Shown here: positions 24,300 through 31,671 of the stretch, piece by piece
Position numbering within the stretch: the stretch's first letter is position 1
Layout of the letters: each line of letters starts with the position of its first letter
Source: CAZNNH01 sp964574335
GTDB taxonomy: Bacteria > Acidobacteriota > Vicinamibacteria > Fen-336
NCBI GenBank assembly: GCA_964574335.1
Contig: CAZNNH010000040.1
Location: 1-41,105, forward strand
Reading direction: 5' to 3'
Length of the DNA: 41,105 bases
Notes under the pieces: model-generated
Told to the model about the DNA's origin: nothing
What the model saw: the letters and a program-made list of their open reading frames with translations, nothing else
The model's database searches: none
Translations under genes and position numbers: made by a program

Positions 24300-26324
24300 T
24301 TGGCCCGCCAGCCCTATCGCCCGCCACGAGACCGTGCCACGATGGTGGGCTCGCCCGCCGTGGCTCCCGGCGTCGAGCGGCTCAACCCGGCGCAGGAGCA
24401 GGCGGCGGCCACGCTCGAGGGGCCGGTGCTGGTGATCGCCGGCGCCGGCACCGGCAAGACCCGGACCCTGGTCCACCGGCTGGTACGCCTGATCCGGGCG
24501 GGGGTCAGCCCAGAAGCCATCCTGCTGCTCACCTTCACCCGCCGGGCGGCCTCGGAGATGATCGGCCGCGCCTCGGCGCTGCTGGGCGGCTCGAGGACGC
24601 GGGTCGCCAGCGGCGGCACCTTCCACTCCTTCGCCCACGCCACCTTGCGGCGTTACGGGGCGCTGATCGGTCTCCCCGGCCGTTTCACCGTCCTCGACCA
24701 GGCCGACAGCTTCGAGGTGCTCTCGGGCATCCGCACCGAGCTGAAGCTCGGGGGCCGCGGTCGGAGCTTCCCGAGGCGCGACACCATCGGCACCATCCTG
24801 AGCCAGGCCGTCAACCACCAGGTGACCGTGACGCGGATCGTGGAAGCGGAGTACCCGCACCTCTTCGATGAAGCGCCCCAGCTCGAGCGGATCGCCGCCC
24901 TCTACGCGCGGCACAAGGCCGAGCGGGGCCTGGTCGACTTCGACGACCTGCTGGTCCACCTGATCCGGCTGCTGCGGGACAGTCCGAGGACCCGGCAGGC
25001 GCTCGGCGAGCGCTACACCCACGTGATGGTGGACGAGTACCAGGACACCAACGTCCTGCAGGCCGAGATCACCCGGCTGCTGGCCCGAGAGGGGGGCAAC
25101 GTGATGGTGGTGGGCGACGACGCCCAGAGCATCTACGGCTTTCGAGGCGCCCGCTTCACCAACCTGCACGACTTCCGGAAAATGTTCCCGGGTACGCGGC
25201 TGATCACCCTGGAGCAGAACTACCGCAGCACCCAGCCGATCCTCGACGTGGGCAACGCCCTGCTCCGCCAGATGTCACAGTCCTTCCGCAAGCGCCTCTT
25301 CACCGAGCGGAAGGGAGGTGAGCGCCCCTGGTTGGTGGAGGCCAAGGACGAGCCCGAGCAGGCGCGGTTCGTGGCCGATGAGATCGACCGGCTTCAGAAG
25401 GGCGGCGTGTCGCTGGGCGAGATCGCGGTCCTGTTCCGGGCCAGCCATCACGCCATCCCGCTCGAGCTGCTGCTGGCCCAGCGGAAGATCCGCTACGTGA
25501 AGTACGGCGGCTTCCGCTTCCTGGAAGCCGCCCACCTGAAGGACGTCCTGGCCCACCTTCGGGTGCTGGCCAACCCGAGAGACGATGTCGCCCTGGCCCG
25601 GGTGCTGGGCTTGTGCCACGGCATCGGCCCCAAGGGCGCCCGGGTAGTCGCGCGGGCCACCGCCGGCCAGGAGGACCTCGCTGGCGCCCTGCGCCGCGCG
25701 GTCCCCAAGGGCCGCAAGCGCGAGAGCCTGGAGCCACTGGCACGCCTGCTGGAGACGCTTCGAGCGGCCCCCGGCCGGCCGGCCGACCTGCTCACCCAGG
25801 TCATCGACTACTACACCCCGCTCCTGCACGACCGCTTCGACGACTGGCCGCGACGCGAGCGCGACCTTCTGCAGCTCGTGCCCTTGTGCGAGACCTACGA
25901 CTCCGTCGGGTCGTTGCTGACCGACCTCGCCCTGGAGCCACCCAGCACCGCGTCCGGCGAGGGCCTGGCGCGGCACCGGCCCGACGCCGACACCCTGGTC
26001 CTGTCCACCATGCACTCCGCCAAGGGGCTGGAGTGGCGCGCCGTCTTCGTGATCCAGGTGCTGGAGGGAAGCATCCCGATGCTCCGGGTGTTCGAGGAGG
26101 AGCCCGCAGCTGAGCAGCTCGACGAGGACCTGCGGCTGCTGTACGTGGCGGTGACCCGGGCCAAGGAACGCCTCTACCTGTCCTGGCCTCGCCACACCCT
26201 GCGCGGGTACGGCTACGGCTGGGCGGAATGCTCGCGGTTCGTGGAGGACCTCCCAAGAAACGCGCTGGAGTGGCGCCAGGCCCGGGACCTGCTGTCGAGC
26301 CTGCCCCAGAGCCGCCGGACGTGA
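24300..26324 (+). CDS. UvrD/PcrA-type superfamily 1 DNA helicase
   Basis: An ATP-dependent 3'-5' DNA helicase of up to 674 residues. Motifs in order: Q-like LNPAQEQAA, Walker A GAGTGKT (48-54), motif Ia LTFTRRAASEM, Walker B VMVDEYQDTN (about 243-252), motif III GDDAQSIYGFRGA, motif IV EQNYRS, motif V LSTMHSAKGLEW, motif VI LLYVAVTRAKERLYLS. It has family length, with a compact 2B domain and no C-terminal RpoB-binding tail. The start is uncertain: TTG 24300 has AAAGGAG 14 bases upstream, while ATG 24342 lacks a clear ribosome binding site. Roles in repair or replication restart are expected. Its 3' end is 74 bases before the NAD synthetase start. Confidence 0.92.
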   Translation: MARQPYRPPRDRATMVGSPAVAPGVERLNPAQEQAAATLEGPVLVIAGAGTGKTRTLVHRLVRLIRAGVSPEAILLLTFTRRAASEMIGRASALLGGSRTRVASGGTFHSFAHATLRRYGALIGLPGRFTVLDQADSFEVLSGIRTELKLGGRGRSFPRRDTIGTILSQAVNHQVTVTRIVEAEYPHLFDEAPQLERIAALYARHKAERGLVDFDDLLVHLIRLLRDSPRTRQALGERYTHVMVDEYQDTNVLQAEITRLLAREGGNVMVVGDDAQSIYGFRGARFTNLHDFRKMFPGTRLITLEQNYRSTQPILDVGNALLRQMSQSFRKRLFTERKGGERPWLVEAKDEPEQARFVADEIDRLQKGGVSLGEIAVLFRASHHAIPLELLLAQRKIRYVKYGGFRFLEAAHLKDVLAHLRVLANPRDDVALARVLGLCHGIGPKGARVVARATAGQEDLAGALRRAVPKGRKRESLEPLARLLETLRAAPGRPADLLTQVIDYYTPLLHDRFDDWPRRERDLLQLVPLCETYDSVGSLLTDLALEPPSTASGEGLARHRPDADTLVLSTMHSAKGLEWRAVFVIQVLEGSIPMLRVFEEEPAAEQLDEDLRLLYVAVTRAKERLYLSWPRHTLRGYGYGWAECSRFVEDLPRNALEWRQARDLLSSLPQSRRT

Positions 26325-26347
26325 CGTCGGAAGTCCCCGCGCCCGGG

Positions 26348-26375
26348 TCCGGGGGATCGGGGGGCGGGAGCCCCC
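26348..26375. repeat. 28-bp dispersed repeat, copy 2
   Basis: Exact inverted copy of 18898-18925, lying immediately before the extended -10 box of the NAD synthetase gene, where a -35 element would be expected. Confidence 0.6.
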
Positions 26376-26376
26376 G

Positions 26377-26385
26377 TGCTATTCT
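26377..26385 (+). promoter_or_regulatory. Extended -10 promoter of the NAD synthetase gene
   Basis: TGC directly followed by TATTCT (26380-26385). Transcription would start near 26392, about seven bases before the ATG at 26399, with no Shine-Dalgarno sequence. Confidence 0.5.
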
Positions 26386-26398
26386 CGCTACGAACACC

Positions 26399-28360
26399 AT
26401 GACGAAGAGCGCCCCCTTCGGCTTCCTGCGGGTGGCGGCGGCGTGTCCACCGGTGGCCGTCGGAGACCCCGAGCGCAACGTCAACCACATCCTGGAGTTC
26501 GTGCAGCGTGCCTGGCGCGAGCAGGCGCAGGTGCTGGTCCTTCCCGAGCTGTGCCTCACCGGCTACACCGCCGGAGACCTCTTCTTCAGCCTCGGGACGC
26601 TGGTGGCCGGAGCCGAGCGGGCGCTTGTGCGCCTGTTGGGCGAGACCGCCCAGAGCCCGATGGTGGTCGTGGTCGGGCTACCGGTGGCGGCGGACAGCCG
26701 CCTCTTCAACGCCGCGGCGGTCCTTCAATCGGGGCGCCTGCTGGGCGTGGTCCCCAAGACCTACCTGCCCGGCTACGAGGAGTACTACGAGGAGCGCTGG
26801 TTCTCCACCGCCCGGGACGCCGTCCGCGATCAGGTGAGACTGTGCGGTCACGCCGTCCCCTTCTCCCCCGAGCTGCTGTTCACCCTCGAGGACGAGCCGG
26901 GAGTCTGCCTGGCGGTCGAGGTCTGCGAGGACCTGTGGGCACCGATCCCCCCTAGCAGCCGGCATGCCCTGGCCGGCGCCACGGTGCTGCTCAACCCCTC
27001 GGCCTCCACCGACCGCGTCGGCAAGGCCGAGTACCGGCGCGAGCTGGTGCGCCAGCAGTCGGGGCGCACCCTCTCCGCGTACGTGCTGGCCAACGCCGGC
27101 GTCCACGAGTCGACCACGGACGTGGTCTTCGGCGGGCACCTGCTGATCGCCGAGAACGCCTCGCTGATCGCCGAGGGCGAGCGCTTCCGTCGTGACGGTG
27201 AGCTGATCGCCACCGACGTCGACACCGAGCGGCTGCTGGTCGACCGTCACCGGAAGACCTCCTTCGCCGACGGCACCGGACCGCTCGAGCCGCCGTACCG
27301 TCGCATCCCGCTGGCGACGATCCCACACCCCCGACCCCACCGCCTGCTGCGACCCGTCGACGCCCAGCCCTTCGTCCCCCAGGACCCCGACACCCTGAAC
27401 GACCGCTGCCGCGAGGTGCTGGCGCTGCAGACCGCCGGGCTGGCGCGTCGCTTGGAGCACACCGGCATCCGGAGGGTGACGCTGGGCCTCTCCGGCGGCC
27501 TCGACTCCACGCTGGCGCTGCTGGTCTCGGCCCGCACCTTCGATCTCCTCGGCTGGCCCCGCGAGGGGGTGCTGGCGGTCACCATGCCGGGCTTCGGCAC
27601 CACCGAGAAGACGCTCGGCAACGCCCGGCGTCTGGCCCAGGCCACCCGCGTCGCCCTCCGCGAGATCGACATCCGGCACGCCTGCCGCCAGCATATCCAG
27701 GACATCGGCCTGGACACCGCGGACACCCAGAGCCCCGCCTACCAGAACCTCCAGGCGCGCGAGCGCACCCAGGTGCTGATGGACCTCGCCAACAAAGAGG
27801 GCGCCCTGGTGGTCGGCACCGGCGACCTCTCCGAGCTGGCCCTCGGCTTCTGCACCTTCGGCGGCGACCACCTGTCGATGTACAACGTCAACGCCGGCGT
27901 CCCCAAGACGCTGGTGCGGCGGCTGGTGAGCTGGATCGCCGAGCACCAGGCGGCGGCGGCCGAGGGCGAGGTGCTGGCGGCGATCCTCGGCACGCCGGTG
28001 ACCCCCGAGCTCCTGCCGCCCAGCGCCGAAGGCGAGATCTCCCAGCGCACCGAGGAGCTGGTCGGTCCCTACGAGCTGCACGACTTCTTCTTGTTCTGCC
28101 TGGTGCGACTGGGCGCGGGACCACGCAAGACGCTTTTCCTGGCCGAGCACGCCTTCGCCGGCCGCTACGATCGGGGGACGCTCTGCCGCTGGCTGCGGCT
28201 GTTCGTCGAGCGCTTCTTCTCCCAGCAGTTCAAGCGATCCGCCCTCCCCGACGGCCCCAAGGTGGGCTCGGTCAGCCTGTCGCCGCGTGGCGACTGGCGC
28301 ATGCCCAGCGACGCCAGCGCCGGTGCCTGGCTGGCCGAGCTGGAGCCGGACGAAGGCTAG
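26399..28360 (+). CDS. nadE: Glutamine-dependent NAD+ synthetase
   Basis: Makes NAD+ from deamido-NAD+ using ammonia from glutamine and ATP. 653 residues: an N-terminal nitrilase-type glutaminase domain with triad Glu50 (VLPELCLTGY), Lys120 (VPKTYLP) and Cys176 (VEVCEDLW), then a C-terminal synthetase domain with the ATP pyrophosphatase P-loop SGGLDST (from residue 365). GTGDLSELALGFCTFGGDHL and SMYNVNAGVPKTLVR, also present, are typical of the large glutamine-using NadE. Cytosolic. The ATG at 26399 was chosen because an extended -10 box lies just upstream and the domain starts with RVAAACPPVAVGDPERN. The reading frame is open further upstream but that part has no domain content. Confidence 0.95.
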   Translation: MTKSAPFGFLRVAAACPPVAVGDPERNVNHILEFVQRAWREQAQVLVLPELCLTGYTAGDLFFSLGTLVAGAERALVRLLGETAQSPMVVVVGLPVAADSRLFNAAAVLQSGRLLGVVPKTYLPGYEEYYEERWFSTARDAVRDQVRLCGHAVPFSPELLFTLEDEPGVCLAVEVCEDLWAPIPPSSRHALAGATVLLNPSASTDRVGKAEYRRELVRQQSGRTLSAYVLANAGVHESTTDVVFGGHLLIAENASLIAEGERFRRDGELIATDVDTERLLVDRHRKTSFADGTGPLEPPYRRIPLATIPHPRPHRLLRPVDAQPFVPQDPDTLNDRCREVLALQTAGLARRLEHTGIRRVTLGLSGGLDSTLALLVSARTFDLLGWPREGVLAVTMPGFGTTEKTLGNARRLAQATRVALREIDIRHACRQHIQDIGLDTADTQSPAYQNLQARERTQVLMDLANKEGALVVGTGDLSELALGFCTFGGDHLSMYNVNAGVPKTLVRRLVSWIAEHQAAAAEGEVLAAILGTPVTPELLPPSAEGEISQRTEELVGPYELHDFFLFCLVRLGAGPRKTLFLAEHAFAGRYDRGTLCRWLRLFVERFFSQQFKRSALPDGPKVGSVSLSPRGDWRMPSDASAGAWLAELEPDEG

Positions 28361-28379
28361 ACCGAGGGCCGCACGATCA

Positions 28380-29249
28380 TTGACGAGCCTCCACGTGTCC
28401 AACCCTGCACCCGCCCACCGAGGAGCCACGGTCGCAACGTGGGCGATAGTGCTGGCGGGGACGGTGGGGATCGGCGCCATCGACTACGGGACCGGCGCGG
28501 AGTTCCGGGTGTTCCCCCTCTACTTCGCGCCCATCAGCCTGGCCGCGTGGCGGCTGGGCCGTCTCGGGGCGCTCGTCTCCGCAACCCTGTCCTCGGTGTC
28601 CTGGCTGGTCTCCAACCAGATGGCCGGCCTGCACGCCTCACACCCGGGCGTGCTGGTCGCCAACACGCTGGTTCAGGCGTTGGCGTTCGCCACCGTCGGC
28701 TACCTCCTCGCCGCTCTCCGCGAGGCGCTGGGAAGGGAACGCGAGCTGAGCCGTACCGATCCTCTCACCGGTCTGATGAACACCCGGGCCTTCTACGAGG
28801 AAGCCGAGCGGGTGCTGGCCCTGTGCCGGCGCAAGGGGCACCCCGTCACCTTGGCGTACGTCGATCTCGACGGCTTCAAAGCCGTGAACGACCGCCTGGG
28901 TCACCCCGCCGGCGACGCGGTCCTGCGGAAGGTGGCGGCGCTGCTTGGGGACTCCACGCGACCGAGCGATCTGGGCGCCCGACTGGGCGGCGACGAGTTC
29001 GTGCTGCTGCTGCCCGAGGTGGGCGCCCAGGAGGCGGCCCTGGCCCTGGAGCGGCTGCAGAGGCTGCTGTCCGAGATGGTTGTGGTGGGGAAGGAGGCGG
29101 TGACCGCCAGCATCGGTGGGATCACGTTCCTCAGCCCACCGGCTGATCTGACGGAGATGGTGCGAGCCGCCGATTCCAGCATGTACGCCGCGAAGGCGGC
29201 CGGCAAGAACCGTCTCCACCTCGAGGTGGTAGGCATCCGGGACGCCTGA
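28380..29249 (+). CDS. Membrane-bound GGDEF diguanylate cyclase
   Basis: Probably makes c-di-GMP from two GTP. About 289 residues: an N-terminal membrane region with about four helices (TWAIVLAGTVGIGAIDYG, FPLYFAPISLAAW, ALVSATLSSVSWLV, TLVQALAFATVGYLLA), a short linker helix, and a GGDEF domain starting at RTDPLTGLMN. The catalytic loop GGDEF is intact at 203-207, and an RxxD inhibitory site (RPSD, 194-197) lies five residues before it, so product inhibition is likely. The start is uncertain: TTG 28380 (GAGGG 11 bases upstream) or GTG 28395. It follows nadE by about 20 bases. PilZ proteins at 1-641 and 30917-31585 are possible receptors. Confidence 0.88.
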   Translation: MTSLHVSNPAPAHRGATVATWAIVLAGTVGIGAIDYGTGAEFRVFPLYFAPISLAAWRLGRLGALVSATLSSVSWLVSNQMAGLHASHPGVLVANTLVQALAFATVGYLLAALREALGRERELSRTDPLTGLMNTRAFYEEAERVLALCRRKGHPVTLAYVDLDGFKAVNDRLGHPAGDAVLRKVAALLGDSTRPSDLGARLGGDEFVLLLPEVGAQEAALALERLQRLLSEMVVVGKEAVTASIGGITFLSPPADLTEMVRAADSSMYAAKAAGKNRLHLEVVGIRDA

Positions 29250-29262
29250 TCCTTGGAAGGTC

Positions 29263-29278
29263 GGCGGCCCGGGCCGCC
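29263..29278. terminator. Possible weak terminator after the GGDEF gene
   Basis: Perfect palindrome GGCGGCCCGGGCCGCC followed by CGTTTGT, 13 bases after the stop. The T-tract is short. The remaining bases to 29468 show no gene or clear motif. Confidence 0.3.
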
Positions 29279-29468
29279 CGTTTGTCGACCCTCGAACACG
29301 CCGATACCTCAACCGCGCCGTGATCCCGAGCGGGGCCAGTGACTTGCCCGATCAGGGGCGCCTCAGCCGGGCTTCACCCGAGGCCCATGGCAGGGACTCG
29401 GCACGCCTGCGATCTTCGAGAAGCCAGCCCGAGGTGGGCGGCGACGGCCCGAGCCAGGGGGGGTGGCC

Positions 29469-29888
29469 ATGAGCAGCTTCAGCCTCGTCAGCCGGATCCG
29501 CCTCCCCGGGGCGCCGAGCGACCCATCCAGCGCTCCGCACGGCCCGGTCGAGCTGGCCCTCACGGCGCTCGAGGGGCGTTTTCGGGCGCTCATCATCTGG
29601 CACCTGTTCTGGAGCGCCAAGCCCTTCTCCGACCTCATGCGCGGCATCCCCGGGATCACCAAGAAGGTCCTCCGCCGCGAGCTCGTCCACATGGAGCGGC
29701 TCGGGCTGCTGCGCCGCGAGGCGGGTCCCGGCGCGGGGCGCAAGGCCGACTACTCGTTGACGCCGCTCGGCCAGAGCCTCAAGCCGCTGGTGGGGGCCAT
29801 GTACGAGTGGGGGCTCAAGCGGATGAGCCAGGGGCTCGCCTGGCCGGGGCAGCGAGCGCTCTGCCCAAGGCCCCGGCAGGGAGCCTGA
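29469..29888 (+). CDS. HxlR-family winged-helix regulator
   Basis: A 139-residue DNA-binding protein. The core ALEGRFRALIIWHLFWSAKP, FSDLMRGIPGITKKVLRREL, GLLRREAGPGAGRKADYSLT and PLGQSLKPLVGAMYEWG follows the HxlR pattern closely. The usual N-terminal Cys of redox-sensing HxlR/YodB members is absent here, so a different signal is likely. ATG 29469 follows a G-rich AGGGGGGG stretch. It stands alone and is flanked downstream by a strong hairpin. The target is unknown; the neighbouring divergent space is empty. Confidence 0.85.
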   Translation: MSSFSLVSRIRLPGAPSDPSSAPHGPVELALTALEGRFRALIIWHLFWSAKPFSDLMRGIPGITKKVLRRELVHMERLGLLRREAGPGAGRKADYSLTPLGQSLKPLVGAMYEWGLKRMSQGLAWPGQRALCPRPRQGA

Positions 29889-29928
29889 GCGAGGTGGAAC
29901 GCGCACCGAGCGCCACAGTCTGGTCGTA

Positions 29929-29972
29929 CCCGGCCCCGGGGTCTTTCAAGACGCCCCCTGCCCGGGGCCGGG
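29929..29972. terminator. Strong nested hairpin after the HxlR gene
   Basis: CCCGGCCCCGGG (29929-29940) and CCCGGGGCCGGG (29961-29972) are exact inverted copies. Inside the 20-base loop GTCTT-TC-AAGAC forms a second hairpin. No poly-T tract follows, so it may be a Rho-aided terminator or mRNA-stabilising structure rather than a classic terminator. Confidence 0.45.
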
Positions 29973-30003
29973 CCTTCCCCTCCGGCACAGAGGTGACGGA
30001 GGG

Positions 30004-30864
30004 GTGGCGCCCACGGTCGGTCCCCCGCTGACGAGTCTTCGCGTGGGTCATCGATCCCACCGGAAGCCGCCGCCGTCGAGGTTGACGCACCCGAAGCCGC
30101 GCCCCGGACCAGGCCGGGTCAGGTGGCTGGGGCTGGCCGGCGGCCTGGCCATGCTGGGGTTGGCGGGAAGTCTGGTGGTGGCGGGCCGGGCCCCGGAGCT
30201 GCCTCGAGACCCGAATCGCAACTTGCTCCTGGTCACCATCGACACCCTGCGCTGCGACGCCCTCGGCGCCTACGGCAACCGCCAGGGGACCAGCCCGCGC
30301 GCCCGGCCTGCTCCAGCCCCGGGTGGTGGAGTAGGCGGGCTGGCCCCCTTCTTTGCCTCGGCGGACGCCTCCCTCGATGTCCCGGTCACCTCCAGCGCCG
30401 CGCAGGCCCGGTTGGGCAGGTTCGACCGGGCCCGGGCCGGCTTCGAGCGGGCCCTCGCGCTCGATCCCTCGAACGCCATGGCCCACGTCCAGCTCGCCAC
30501 GCTCCTGCTGGGCCAGGGTCAGCTCGACGAGGCGCGGCGTTGCTTGCGGACCGCGATCGAGCTCGACGACCGGCTGGCTCTGGCCCACCACACCCTGGGC
30601 CTGGTCGCCCTCACCACCGGCGACCCGGCCGGGGCAGAACAGTGCTTCCGTCGTGCGGTCGAGCTTTCGCCCCGGGAGGCCGATCCCCTGCTCCAGCTCG
30701 GCCGCCAGCGCGAGGCGCGTCCCTACCTCGAGCGCTTCCTGGAGAACGCTCCACGGCCCCTCTGCGACGCCCAGGTGGCGCGGGTCCGCGCCTGGCTGGC
30801 ACGCCCGTCGATCCCCCGGTCCGCAGAGGCGACGCCCGACCTGGCCCCCCCCGGAAGACGGTAG
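30004..30864 (+). pseudogene. Sulfatase-TPR gene lacking its catalytic centre
   Basis: The frame is open (up to 286 codons) but the product joins the very beginning of a membrane-anchored sulfatase to a TPR tail. Residues about 40-60 form a membrane helix (WLGLAGGLAMLGLAGSLVVA). NLLLVTIDTLRCDALGAYGN is the metal-binding start of alkaline-phosphatase/sulfatase domains. After an unrelated Pro/Gly-rich joint, TPR repeats begin (GRFDRARAGFERALALDPSN, GQLDEARRCLRTAIELDDRL, GDPAGAEQCFRRAVELSPRE). Sulfatase-TPR proteins of about 700-800 residues exist in this phylum; here about 400 residues, including the formylglycine site, are absent. No convincing start with a ribosome binding site is present. 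It could still yield a small membrane TPR protein. Confidence 0.6.
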
Positions 30865-30895
30865 CGGCCCCCGACACAGTCCCTTCGGGAGGGTC

Positions 30896-30904
30896 TGCTA
30901 AACT
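30896..30904 (+). promoter_or_regulatory. Extended -10 promoter of the pseudo-receiver-PilZ gene
   Basis: TGC followed by TAAACT (30899-30904); predicted transcription start near 30911, about six bases before the ATG at 30917, with no Shine-Dalgarno sequence. Confidence 0.5.
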
Positions 30905-30916
30905 GCGTTCCTGCCG

Positions 30917-31585
30917 ATGGTGAGGGTGGTCATCTGCTCCGAGGAGCGTCTCGACGAGTTGCTCGAGGAGACGGTCCTCTGGCGCAACGGCGTCGACCGC
31001 TTCAAGGCGGCGAGCGCGGACCGGGCGGCCGAGCTGGTCCGGGAAGCGCAACCGGATCTGCTGGTGGTGCACCGTGACATCTCTGGCTCCGTGGACCTGG
31101 TGCGGCGCCTCCGTCGCGCTCCCGAGAGCCGGAAGCTCTCGATGGTGGTGGTGGCACCGGAGGACTTCAACCCCCTCGACGTCGAGCTGCTCGAGGTCGG
31201 CGCCAACGCCATCCTGAGGATGCCGCCGAGCCCGGAGTGGGACGAGCGGCTGACCCGGCTGATGAGCGTGCCGATGCGCAAGGAGGCGCGCTTCCCGGTC
31301 GAGTTCGAGGTCCTCACCCAGCCCGGCGGCGTGGTCGAGGCGATCGCGGCCCACGTCCTCAACCTGAGCGTGAGCGGCATGCTGATCGAGTCTCCGCGAC
31401 CGCTCCGGGTCGGCGAGGACCTCGACGTGCACTTCCGGCTCCCCGACCACGAGGACGTCATCCGCGGCTGCGCGCGGGTGATGCGACTGGCCGGCCCCCG
31501 CCGCTACGGCATCGAGTTCTACGGTCTGGAGGGGGCCGGTACCTCCCTGATCCAGCTCTTCATCGAGACCCTGAGCTACTCGTGA
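30917..31585 (+). CDS. Pseudo-receiver plus PilZ protein
   Basis: A 222-residue protein. Residues 1-110 have the alternating strand-helix order of a response-regulator receiver, but the phospho-acceptor position is His52 (DLLVVHRD), with Asp two residues later, and the N-terminal acidic pair is weak. It is probably a receiver that is not phosphorylated in the standard way. Residues 118-215 form a PilZ domain with RKEAR (121-125) and NLSVSG (149-154), the two c-di-GMP-binding motifs, both intact. It could relay c-di-GMP to type IV pili or motility, consistent with the PilT gene 4 kb away. An extended -10 box six bases before the ATG suggests near-leaderless expression. Confidence 0.82.
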   Translation: MVRVVICSEERLDELLEETVLWRNGVDRFKAASADRAAELVREAQPDLLVVHRDISGSVDLVRRLRRAPESRKLSMVVVAPEDFNPLDVELLEVGANAILRMPPSPEWDERLTRLMSVPMRKEARFPVEFEVLTQPGGVVEAIAAHVLNLSVSGMLIESPRPLRVGEDLDVHFRLPDHEDVIRGCARVMRLAGPRRYGIEFYGLEGAGTSLIQLFIETLSYS

Positions 31586-31604
31586 CCGAGTGGCCGCCTG
31601 GGGT

Positions 31605-31634
31605 TTGGCGCGCCGGATCGCTCCCGGGTATAGT
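31605..31634 (+). promoter_or_regulatory. Sigma70 promoter of the alpha-glucan phosphorylase gene
   Basis: TTGGCG (31605-31610) and TATAGT (31629-31634) with an 18-base spacer, the same -10 and spacing as the PadR promoter. The leader to the ATG at 31672 is about 31 nt and has only a weak ribosome binding site. Confidence 0.6.
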
Positions 31635-31671
31635 GCCAGCTTTGGGATGATTCGCCCGAGCACTGGACTAT

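Noticed and set aside
26228..26398. Upstream extension of the NAD synthetase frame
   Set aside because: It is Pro/Gly-rich, overlaps the helicase end, the 28-bp repeat and the extended -10 box, and contains no conserved residues.
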